This document shows, in pieces, positions 1 through 11,400 of a DNA stretch of 64,000 nucleotides. The notes beneath the pieces were generated by a model. That model saw only the letters and a list, made by a program, of their open reading frames with translations, was not told where the DNA came from and made no database searches. Positions within the stretch are counted from its first letter, which is position 1, and every line of letters begins with the position of its first letter. The stretch lies in assembly GCA_013400155.1 (NCBI GenBank), contig VXBM01000270.1:810087-874086 (forward strand), in the 5' to 3' direction. This DNA comes from Helopsaltes ochotensis (taxonomy: Eukaryota; Chordata; Aves; Passeriformes; Locustellidae). The translations under genes were made by a program, and so were the position numbers.

Positions 1-3000
1 AATAATTTCCTTGGCTAATTACCAGTGCCTGGGTGAAATATGAACCTTCTGCCATTGGGGAATTGAAAGCAAAACAAAAACAAAAGTAGATTGCATGGCA
101 TTGGAAAGTTTTCTAGCAAAATTAGGAGTTGTGCTAATTCAGGCATTAGAATACACAGTAGCAAAAAAAAAAGAGTACAAGACAGTAATTTGACTGAACT
201 TTGATAAATTTTCAGTGAAAACCTACAGTCATCCTTTTAAGATTTCCTATGTCATGACTTAGTTACAGCACTCCTATCTAGATCTTGAGCTTGGTGTTTG
301 ATCAATGGGGCATTTGTAAGATTACAAAGTTTAAAAAAAAGAAAGATTGCCTACAAGGTGTGTGTTGACAAAAACATACCCACATAAAAACTTAATGAGG
401 TCACAGTCTCATTTAACCATTTTACAGTTTTCCCTAAGAAATTTCATCGCTCTCCTAAACCTACTGCAGTCATATTAAATACACTTTAATATATTTCTCT
501 TTAATATACTTTTACATTAAACAATCATTGCTTTGCTTTATTGTTTGTTTAACATGCCATGTAAAGCAGACATTATTTCATAAAGTTTCCTGCTGCTTTA
601 TATTTCTAGAGTTTTACAGAGCATGTTGCAATCCTCGCATTTGGAGGTTACCATCACACATGTTGACAAGACTAGAGGGTAAATCTGGCACTGAACAGCA
701 TGGCTCTCCTCACAGACTTTATATTCATAGTATTTTGCTTTCAGATCATCAGGTGAAAGCAAAGTAAAATTATCAGCTGCATTATTACTGATGCCAGTAT
801 ATAAGGACACTCCAGGCACAAGTACTTGCTTCTGAAATGATTGCTTTTACAGATACCTTAGAGTCTTATTACAAAGCCTAAAGTGGTTTGTGAGTGAAAT
901 CAGATGACAACCGAGATTGCTACCAGAACAAGAACAAACTCCTTTAATGCACAGTGATGTTTGCATAAGATAAATATTTGTGGAAACTCAAATGAGGTTT
1001 CATAAAAGGCCTTAGACTTGAAGAAAAGACTAAGATGGCATTTTACTTACTTTCCCATATTTTAACTTTCATTTTTGACTGTTCACTAGCCAGCAGACAG
1101 TCCTCTTGTACAGTACTGGGATGTAGATAATATGGGCTGTGTTCCAAACTTACCCTTTCGTGCAGTCTAGTTTTCAGAGTTCAGAGGGGCACAAGTAACT
1201 TGCTATTTAGATAGACACAAAACATTGCCTTAGTTTCTGTCTCAGGTAAGGGTAATACAGCCTCTGTTCCTCTTTTCTCTTAGACTGCAAATGCATCTGA
1301 GTAAGGACTCTCAAGTCTGGAATACTTCTCATACACTCCATTTGAACATTTAAGCAGCATGGCCAGATGATTTGGGCTGGTATTTCTCTTTGTACTGGAC
1401 AAGGAGAAGTATCACACAACTGTTGCAGCAAAATGGAACCTGAGTCCCTGAGCCTTTAGCTATTCCATCCTAGGATCTATAAATACTGTGGTCCTTCTGT
1501 GAAGTAGTTCTGTTTTGTTCAAGTGTAATGCATGTGCAGTTGAAGGTGCAATGGGTTCTCTGTATTTCATGTATACATTTGATATTCTTTGATTAGTATA
1601 GGTATAACCACAATCTTGTGCATAAGTCATCCTTCCTTATACACTTTAATTTAATAAATGATACATAGACTTTGCTTATCCATAAATTAATGGTTTTTTC
1701 ATCATCTTTTAATTATCTTCAGGGGTAGAAAAAGAGTATTTCCCCTCATTACAGCTTTTCACCGTAGTTTAGAATAAGCAACTAGAACAAATGTATTACT
1801 AAACTTTTCCTGATGTGCCTATTCCCAGGTTTCCATAGGAAGCCTAATGGGCTCACTCTTGAGTGAGCAGGACTGTCAGCCTTGTGCAAACCACTCTCGT
1901 GTCCTTGACTCAGATCAGGCTAAGCCAACATGAAACAATAGGCTCCAGTGGTGCGGAAAACTTTAAAGGCTCCCTGGCAGTTTGGATCTTGGACTTCCAC
2001 CTTTCCTCTGTGGATCCATTGTGCAGCCCTTAGAGGCCATATGCTTGCACCCCTTGTGTCTGTGCCTAATGAGCTTTCTGACTCAACATCCTAATTTGGA
2101 CACAACAGGTTTCAGCTGAGAGGTAACATGTGGAACATGACTGCCATACCCCAGCTGTTGCAGGTGCTTATGTGTCTTTTTTGCTGTAATCCATCCCAGT
2201 CTAAAGTCAAACAGGCCAGCCAGGTGGCTTACGTTTGTTTTGCCTTTGCATTGGAGTAGAGGTGGTGGTTTTCATTAGCTGCTCTTGCCTCTCCATTTTT
2301 TTGTTGATTGAGTTTCCGCCTGGCTTGATGTCCAGATTGCAGCATGTAAGAGGGTTGATTCCTCTTTGACAGAGCAAGGGCTGGGAGCTTTAACTATTCA
2401 ATTTGGTCACAAAATCAATCCTCATTACAGTCAGTCATCTGATATGCTGCTGGTCCTGATCCTTATCTTTCTACCCTAACCCCTTCCCAAGAATAGGCTT
2501 AGCTGCATCCTCTAGCTCCTTGTATATTGGCAGAGTGGATTGGGGTAAAGGTACTCCTGTATATTAAAAATTTATGGAAAGTAGAAAAGACAAAACACAG
2601 AAAGGAATAACTGATTAAATAGTATCTCAGTATTTTTCCTAGCTGGCAAATGAGCTATTCAATTAATAAAGTGATCCCAGTCAGCTCTGGAAGAATATTA
2701 CTCAGTAGAGGTTCACCCATTTAAAATTAATTTAGTTTTGCTGTATTTGCAGATCCTATATATTTATTCATCAGCTATACATATAAAGAATGGTTTGGCT
2801 GGTAATTTATTTTACACAAAACACAGAGTTTAAATGAATGCTCACATAAAATGGATTTTTAACATGTATTCAAACTAGAAAGCCCTTTGCAAGGGCTCAT
2901 GTCACTTAATCATCGAGCAAAATCAAATCATATGATCAGTCCTTTTGCTTTTATTATCAAAAAGGCCACAGATACCTGAATATGCACAAATCATCTGTCT

Positions 3001-3880
3001 ACAAATACAAAATATGGTATTTGACCTGCTGCTTACTCCTTTGGAGGCCAGGGTCTGGTGCTCCCATATGTTAAGAAGAAATAACACCAATAAGCTATAA
3101 ATATTTTCCCATTAAGAAAACCAGTAAGAGAAAAGGCTAAACTTGTTAAATTCAACATTATGATATTATTCAATCAGTAAATAATTCTGTGAGGTCCATA
3201 CAAAACTTAAATAGATTACCTTCCCATTAAAAGAATGGAATTTGTCTAAAACAATTCTATAGTCCATGACATTGAGTTATTCATATTAAAATACAGAATA
3301 CATCCATTCTAAAATATGATACATACTTTGGAGTGCTCAATTTTTTTTTCTCGTGTATTTCATTGCATAATGTTTTTCTGAGGCATTATAATTGCTTGAC
3401 TTTGACAGACTGAAAATATGATTATCTGTGCAAAATGTCATGTGCCTTTACAATTTAAAATGTTGGCTAGCTAACATTTAAAGTGTTCAAGGCTGCAGTG
3501 GCTCATGGGAAAAACAATTAACTATTCAGTTTTATTTTTATTTGGTCTGACTTCTTTTATAAAGCATTTTTTTGACACCGAGGTTCACAATCTTAATTAG
3601 ATTGTGATTGATTAATCAGAAAGTGGACAACAATTGCAAAACGTATTATTAGAAAATTGCTCAGTGTTCAGAATACTCTCTAATTTTGTCATTTACTTTC
3701 CGTTTCTATGATTTTTAGTTGAAAATATCATAATAGTAATTACATCCAGGTAGCAACATTTGGGAGGAAAGCAAAGAATGTAAGATAATGGAAACTGGTC
3801 ACCTCCATGATGATGGGTAAAATACAGATAGGGAGGTGCTAGTGAGACATTAATTTCTAAAAACTAAAGATTTTGGTTGC
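1..3880. other. Gene-free AT-rich stretch
   Basis: No open frame longer than about 80 codons, no spliceable coding exon and no repeat family that I recognise. The part from about 2.7 to 3.8 kb is particularly AT-rich and contains homeodomain-type motifs (separate entry at 3585-3617). Function unknown; intergenic is the simplest reading. Confidence 0.6.
3585..3617. promoter_or_regulatory. Hairpin plus homeobox-type motif cluster, possible enhancer core
   Basis: Seen: 9-base arms TCACAATCT (3585-3593) and AGATTGTGA (3599-3607) around a 5-base loop, a TAATTA core at 3594-3599, and TGATTGAT at 3605-3612 running into TTAATC. TAATTA is the usual homeodomain core and TGATTGAT fits the PBX-HOX composite pattern TGATNNAT. 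Inference only: such clusters can occur by chance in AT-rich DNA, and no conservation data are available. Confidence 0.25.
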
Positions 3881-4392
3881 TGAATTAGCTGAAGTAAGGA
3901 GATAAGCTTTGTTTAGGGTTAACAAAAGCTGGATCTTAGATAAGCTATCCCAGATCTCATTTTTTTACTACCTGTCATTTCCAAGGTTCAAAACAGGACA
4001 CACGATGGGAGCAGACTTCCCATATTTATGTCCCATTGTAACTGAAAAAGCTGCGATAAGAGGTAAAAAAGATCAGAGCGAGGAAGACTCATTTTACTTC
4101 CTCATTTCTGGAGACCCCTCCCCAGAACAGACCCTCGGCTCATTTCAAGGAACAAACTACACGTGCTTAATTGCCTTCTTGCCAATTTGCATGAAAAGCG
4201 GAGAAGAAGGAAATGACAGAATTGTGAATATGTATTCATATTTTGTATATTCAACACTTTTGCACATAAAAGGCTTTGTAATGATCAGTAAAATTTGTAG
4301 TGTGTATTGGGAACGATCCCATTCACTGCCCGGCGTCGTAATAAACATACACTTTCTAACTTTAATCTGTTAGAGAATCTTTGTCCGTCACA
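3881..4392 (+). mobile_element. Solo LTR of an endogenous retrovirus (ERVL-like)
   Basis: The segment starts TGAATTAG and ends CCGTCACA, giving the TG...CA ends of an LTR. It is flanked by GTTGC (3876-3880) and GTTGG (4393-4397), a 5-bp candidate target-site duplication with one mismatch. A TATA-like CATAAAAGG lies at 4264-4272 and AATAAA at 4340-4345, in the order expected for U3-R-U5. The final 60 bases have the look of avian ERVL-type LTR ends. No primer binding site or gag/pol frame follows, so this is a solo LTR. A plus-strand frame of about 154 codons inside it starts at TTG and looks like chance. An alternative left end is TGTTTAGGG at 3910, but no duplication supports that. Confidence 0.55.
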
Positions 4393-6000
4393 GTTGGATA
4401 TAGATATTAGATCTATATTCATATTTTAGTAATTCACTAGTAAGTGGTTTTATGACAATTTTTGCTTTAACTTAATAAACCCTTTTGCTGAGCTAAATTA
4501 CTCAGATAAGAAAAGGTCTCTGAAATCTGCTACTTAGCTTTCCATTTGAAATAAAACATATACATCTTCTCCAGTTTTGCACAATCAAAAAAGAAGAACC
4601 AATCAGCCATGGAGTGGTTTCAGCTGGGCAGGGACTCAGCAGGACTGTATGTACCCACAATCACTATAATGCATGACTTTTTTAGCATGTAGTAGCATTA
4701 AGCTGTCCTGACGGCTCAGCAAAAAAATGCTGAAGAGAACAACAGGTGCCCTTCTTGTTGCTCTCCTGCAGCAGACTTTAATCCTCTGGGTTTATACAGT
4801 TGTTCAAGAAACATTAAAAGGAAAAGCCTTCTAAAGCACCAGAGGCACCAAATGGGACATTGCTTGCTCCAAGTTTTATCTGTGCTAAGAAAAAGTGTAT
4901 TTTATGCTTTAAATTTTTTTACAGTAGCATCTTAGAAAAACAGTCTAAAAATGTATTAGAGATGCATATCACAGAATGCATTTTTGTATTTATTATCACA
5001 AAGGGAGGGGTGTGTCTGCTACAGTATGACCATAAACTGAAAATTAATCTTTTCCAGTCAAGACAGTACATGAAAGTTACTCGTCTAAACAGCTTCCAAA
5101 GTTGTAAACCCAGTTCAACTGGCTACCAGGCTCTGACTGTGCTTGGTACAAAACAATTGGTACAGACCAGTGAATCAGACAAAAGATCAAACTAAAAATA
5201 GTTTCAACATTGGTATTTATATATCTTCATAGTATTAAAAATAGTCTTACTGGATTCCTTGGAATTTTTCTCATTGGGGATTCCCTAGCAAATAATATTG
5301 AGGCTGTAATAAAATTGATTGTAAGAGTTTAAAATTAAGCATTAAAATTAGTGTAGAAACCATTTGTAAGCCAAGAAATGTTAAAGGAGAACTTGAAAGA
5401 AATCCAAACTTTTTAAGGCATAGAACTACACGTAGGATATCCAGCAATGTTAACTCTTTCCTATAGTAGCCCTCTAGTTGGAAAATAAATTTGATCTACT
5501 TTTTAATATGCTTTTAATCTGAGATTACAATCTCTTTTTACAGTAAATGATGTCAAGCATTTGGTATTAATGTACAGCATTTCTAGTGTCAATAACTTTC
5601 TGAAATATCTAAAACTCTTCTCTTAATTAACTGTAACGTCAATTGTCTGTGTGAGGCTTCATGTTAGGAAATAGTAGCTATATGTGGTTTATATTGCTAA
5701 GGGAATCACAAATAAGAAATCCTAAAAGGAAAGGAATGGTTGCCAGTAAACTGTACAAGACCAAAGGTTAAGTAACTCTCAGAACATGAGGTTATGGGTT
5801 TAAGTAGTTAAAGGGAAAATATCCCAGAAATACATTTCAGAAAATAAACTAATTAACCCATAATATCACCAGAATGACAGGTATTTAAACAAAAGGGAAA
5901 GGGTGGAAATAATTCCTTTTTTAGAAAATCTACTTCAATATTTATAACTTAACTGACCCAAAAATGACTCAAAATTTAAAATTAAATTAGAATTTTGTAG
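4393..6000. other. Gene-free AT-rich stretch
   Basis: Nothing coding or repetitive recognised. Short frames, the longest 111 codons at 4860-5195, show no family signature and no splice context. Confidence 0.5.
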
Positions 6001-6099
6001 GATTTAAATTCCTTTGTACTTAATATCCTTGCGTTTCTCAGTAGTGGCTGAATAAAAACAGTATTCTGGAAGGGAAGTTTTTATATTTTTTCTGCTTCC

Positions 6100-6450
6100 A
6101 TTCAGGGCGTATTTCTCTAACACCTTAAGCCAAGCTAATTTACAGTTGCCGTAGCCTGGCCCTCCGCCCTCCCCTGGGCTGCTCGGTGATTTGTGCTGAT
6201 GCGAGCGCTGCGCACTGAGGCAGCTCAGGGACCTCAGCCAGTTAAAGGCTCCAAAGAAAGCAACTTTTTGTCTCAGTTCCCCGAACTGGCTCATTATCCG
6301 GTAGCGTGAGTGGCACAGGGGAGGGACCTCAGCCGGCTCGGCTTCAGGCTTGTTTGATAGGAAGTCCTGGAGAGGCCCTGGGACCCTCCGCGTTCCGTGG
6401 TTACCCACCCTTCTGGGAGCCCCGGCGTCCACAGCCCAAAGAGTGACAGG
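6100..6450. promoter_or_regulatory. Short CpG-rich pocket with a TATA-like box on the minus strand
   Basis: This patch is clearly richer in G, C and CpG than the AT-rich DNA on both sides (for example GATGCGAGCGCTGCGCACTG near 6198). Read on the minus strand, a TATA-like AATATAAAAAC lies just downstream at about 6080-6092. A minus-strand frame of 142 codons (6004-6432) crosses it, with no recognisable domain. It could be a promoter of an unannotated transcript, an old LTR (minus strand starting TGTGGACGCC), or a GC-rich repeat. I cannot decide between these. Confidence 0.3.
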
Positions 6451-6459
6451 AACTATAAT

Positions 6460-7960
6460 TAGCTTTGGGCAGGTAGTGAATTAAACTGATGGAACTTCAC
6501 CAAACCTGATACTTCCAACACGGGAACAGTAACATCTTTCAGCAGAAAATCACAAATGGCCCAGCATGACTTGTAAGTGTTGTTTGCTAGAACCAGCACA
6601 GTAAAGGTGCAGTGGGATCGCTTTTCCAGTTGGGCGTTTCCCTGTGTGGGAAGAGGGGTTTCCACACACTTTCTTACCTATGACCCCCTTGTATGAGAAC
6701 TGCCTAAACTCACTAAACCGGATAGAAATGTCTCGCTCACTTTTGCTGTGTTAATTTTCTGCCCGGGGCAGAACAAGGTGGGAATGGAGTCATTTTCTTT
6801 CGGAAGCCGGTTTTTCAGCTGAACTCAGCTCAGCCTGTGGCTGTTCCCTCTGGGGCATGTCCTGGTGGGATGGCTCGGGGAAGGGGTGACCTCTCCCAGG
6901 CACCCAACAACTCACTCAGTGACACTCCCTTGCAGTCACAATTTAAATAAGCCACAACTACCCACACATCTTAAACTGCAGATCTTTCCCGGTGAAAATC
7001 AGGATGGGACCTGTATCTCAGTCATAACTTTATCACCTTCGTTTTCTTCACCAACAGCCCACCTGCCTGTGCCTCAGAGCCAATTCTCTGAGGTATTCCA
7101 TGGGTGTGTACCAGAGCTCTCTCACTGTGCACAAATTTTGCAATGAGGCCACAACGAACATGCAAAAGACAGGGCTTTGCATGTAACCTTTTCCTGTTCC
7201 TCTATTGTTGTGTCTCCACTCCTTCTCCACAAAATTAAAACAAAAAAGAGCAATTTGTATCAACTGAACACATCCAGTTCCAAAAATAAGGATGAACCTG
7301 TTGCTTCAACAGAAATCGTCAATTGCTTGCCTTGTGCCAAACTGCAGAGAGTGGGGGGAGGAAAAAACCCTAAACTTTTAAACCATGGGATATCTGAAGG
7401 TTTGATCAAAGAACAATATATGGAGAATGAATGCAAGGCAGCAAAGGCATAATCAGAGGTTTCTGACCTACAAGACTTGCAGGAAAAGCCAGTCCAAGTC
7501 AGGTACAGTACAGAAATCACTGGAATTGGTTCAATTTGATTGAATGCCAGAGCACACTCTAATCCAGGGAACAGAGCCAGACCTGACCCCATTTGCAGGA
7601 CCTTTGTTGCTGTTTTAAACATGTATCTTTACTGTGCCAGATAACAAACCAAAGACGATATTAGCTGAGCAATTAAAGAATAATTAGCAAAAGAAGTAAT
7701 GCTTTGATCCGTACCAGTTACTTAGACTGCCATTAATGCCAACTGGGGTGTATTAAGTACAGATTTTTCTCTAACAATGTTTTAATCGATTTGAATAAAT
7801 AAATTAATTTAGGCTAAATGATAAGTTATAATACCTAAGTCTCAAAACCTCCTCCCCTAAAATCAGCAACCTAGCCATTAAGGTAAATTGCAGTTATTAC
7901 TACAAGTATTAGGAAACAAATTTAATATTTGCAACTGTTTGTACTCTGAGGCTTATAAGA
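6460..7960. other. Gene-free stretch
   Basis: Only short overlapping frames on both strands (up to 120 codons at 7260-7622, minus strand). None has a recognisable domain. No repeat family recognised. Confidence 0.45.
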
Positions 7961-7964
7961 ATAC

Positions 7965-8470
7965 GGCGCTAGGCAATGCCAGTGTAATGGTTTGCTCCTT
8001 CCCTCTGTGCCCTGCAAGCATCCCATCTGCTCAGCTGCCGCAGCAGAACCAATTGTGAGACCACCCCGTGAGCCGGAGCGAGGGAAGTGACCCAGCTTCG
8101 GGCTTTATTTGCGGGGAGAGGGGAGGATTGCTCAGGTCGGGCAAGCTCCCCCCCGCGATGTGAGCCGCAGCGTGGCCCCACAAAGAGCTGTGTCAGCACT
8201 GCCGGCGGGGATGGTGCAGTGGCTGCAGCAAGAGCACAGACCGAGGAGGTCTAAAGTTAGTCCTGCTGCCAAGCGCTGCGTGTCATGAGACAAAACCGCA
8301 GGAGCAGCCGCGGCCGCTGGCCGTGCCCAGGGCGGGCAGCAGCCCCAGAGAAACGCTCCGGCACTGAGTCACATCCACGCCCCGGGAGCAGTGGAACCCC
8401 TGTGAACCACCATGGGAACAGATGGCACCCCCGGGATAAATGCTCTGAACGCATTGCTCTGCAGTGACTT
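7965..8470. promoter_or_regulatory. CpG-rich pocket, possible CpG island
   Basis: About 500 bases much richer in GC and CpG than their surroundings, including a NotI-like GCGGCCGC at about 8310 and several CCCGG and CGCGATG blocks. No coding exon with convincing splice sites is visible. It may mark the promoter of a noncoding transcript or the untranslated first exon of a gene lying further left. Transcript data would be needed to say. Confidence 0.35.
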
Positions 8471-11400
8471 CAGAAGGAAAGCTGTGATGAGGCTGATCGG
8501 TAGCAAAACTTGGAGAAAGTGAATCTGAACAGTAAATACTGAGGCCTATTGCAAGTGATAAATACAGGGCTATTGAATTGTTTGCTATAGAATTTCCTCA
8601 TGTTAACCTTTGTTTTAAAGACGTTTTGCATTTAGTAAAGAGAAGGATAATCACTTTAAAGGATCATTGTCAGGAAGACGTATTTGAAATAGTAAATCAG
8701 GAAAAAACAGGCTAAAGCTTACTTCAAATAAGAGGCAATCTTTAAAACACTTAGACAATTCATCAAATATTCCCCTCCCCACAATTCATAGCAGTAACTC
8801 TGAAAACAAGACAATTTATCCGCTAGGAACGATTGTTGTTCTAAGCCATGGCCCTGATGAATGTATTTTTTAGTCTCAGATATAAGGAAAGCTACAAAAG
8901 GTTAAAAAATATGGGTATAGTTTGGATAAACATCAAAGAGTTTGGAAAATCATCTGAATGTTTTCTCTCAGAAAAAAAAGCGCTGTAGGTCTTGTGAGAA
9001 AAAGGCTTATTTGTGATGTTGGCACTTTTATTTCTGTTCTCAGCTGGAATATGATGAGAGTAGTCAACCTCGCACATGGTGTTTTGTCTTCAGGAGTTGT
9101 GGGGAAAACGTTCAGCTCTAAAAATAGAAGATTATGGTGAGACTTTTATCCTACGTAAACTCACTTTGCCTCTTGTTACTAAAAGAGACAACGGGATAGT
9201 AAAATTTTGCTGAAAGCTGAAGAGTTGCATGCAGTTAAAGAAGAGAGAATTGTTTTCATTTTACACGATTAAAAAGTCCCCCTATATTCAACTTGAAAGA
9301 CAACTTCTGTTCTGATTTTTAGTTACATGGCACAAAATCAAAAATGCCTCTCAGTTGACTTGAATTGTAACTCTGACACCCACCAAGTTCTTATAACAAT
9401 GCCTAGAAATGAAGCTTGACCATACACAGCAGTAGGACTGGGTCTTAGCAACGAATGAAGTAAATTGTCTACCATCAATAAATTACCTCCAAAAACTACA
9501 TTTCATTTCCAAAATGCCTTAGAAATTTATAATTTTTCATTTTAAGTCATTTGGATGTAGCCCCTCATATTAGTCCTGAAAATGAAACTTGAAATTTTAA
9601 ATCACTTCGACTTGTTGAAATTTGTCTACCAACAGTTTTATGTGATAAATACACATATGTGCAGGGAAGGGCCATGGTGTACATGCAAATTTTGAGTGCT
9701 CTGCCTCACCAGGGGCAGCTGAAGAAATCACGTCTTTCATAATGGCAATTCTTCCTTTTGATAGATCAGGGGGTTTTTATCCTGAAACAAATGGGTTTGG
9801 TTTATATTTCCTTGGACTAGCTCTGCTGGGAAGCCTTTAACATTTCTAATGTCACAGACATCCACATCAACAAAGGTAGCTAATATCTAATAGTCTGAAA
9901 AAGGCTGCTTTTGCTAGCAGTTCTGTCTTAAACCATCCTTGTCTCCAGGCTCCTTGTTCTTTCCTTTTCCTTCTGCCTTGTTGCCCTCAAAGAACTGTTT
10001 GGAGAGGAGGGGCAGTGATGTGGAGAGTATAGATTTTAACCTGCAAAAGCTCCCTGACCCACCTATAAATCAGACTTGCACTATTAGGGTCACATACAGC
10101 CCTCCATGGTCTCTCCTTCTATCTCCCACCCTGGATAAGGTTGCAATTTCACACCACTTTTGTATGAACAAGCTTGTTGTTACTGACTCTTGCAGTTTAT
10201 TGGAAAATTAAAAATTAAAATATGCAGACTATTTTATAACCCCACATGAATGTACAAGCTTCCAAGATTCAGTATGTTTGCTGTCCCCAAACCAGACACA
10301 CAATATAGGTATTTGTATGTAAAAATTCATAGACAGAATTTTAAAGGCTCTATAACACACAAAAAAAGAGCTGTTAAGCAGCTGCTCATTACCCACTGTT
10401 ACGAATAGAGGGCTGAGTTATTACTCCATATAATAGAGTACTTGTTTTTCCATGAGGTAGGAGGTAATCCCTAACACTTAGTCTGTTTACAGGTCATATC
10501 TGCCTCCCCAGTGATACTTCCAGGACCTGGTATATTTTCTGAAGGGCAGTAGGACTAGACTAAGTACCTTGCACATACTGACCAGGGCATAGGCTCCCTC
10601 TTAAGAACTTCTATAGATTCCAAAGAATATGCTTTTGTTTTAGGGAACAGAGGCACACTTTTGTTTTGCTTCTCCCCTACCAAACCTTTTCCTTCAGAAA
10701 CGACTCTTGGTAATCCTTCATGCTTGTGGTTTTTTTTAATCTATAGACAAAAACCTGGAGCCAGAAGTCAGAAGAAAACTCAAATGCATAAATCCTTTTA
10801 AAAGACCTTCTATCTTATCTAGGCTTAAATACATGTGGTAGGAACGTGGAGACTGGAGCCAACTGTATTATTTTTGCCAATCTGCCTTCAAGTGTGAATA
10901 ATATCCCAAAAGTTTATATGCTTTCCTAGATATATGTTACATGGCTCACAGATAACTGTGCAGTTTGTCTGTCTGTTACCTATCCCAGCAGCTGTAAGAA
11001 ATACCTGGAGTCCTCAGGAAGATGTACTGTTCAAAATATCATCACCTTATGAATTTAGAAAATTATAAATTCTCAGGAGCAGCATCAAAGAGTAGTGAAA
11101 AAAGGTTAGTGTGGATCCTGGAACAACTTTTCTCTCAATTCTTTCCCTTAAACTTTTCCCTTCCCTTTGCCCTTTTCCATCCCTTATATTCTTTGGGACC
11201 ACTTCAGTTCAGAGGATTGCTCTGCAAACCTTGGCTTCATTCACAGCCAAGTAAAACAATGGATTAGACTCATCTGCCTGTCTAGAACAATCAGAACTTC
11301 AAGTTTATCATTCAGAAATCATACAGACCATAAACTGAACATTTATTTGGCCTCTGTATCACAAGAGACTTCAAGAATGGAGTTTGTGTCTTCCTTTCCT

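Noticed and set aside
3909..4373. 154-codon plus-strand frame
   Set aside because: Lies within the solo LTR and starts at TTG; no viral protein features.
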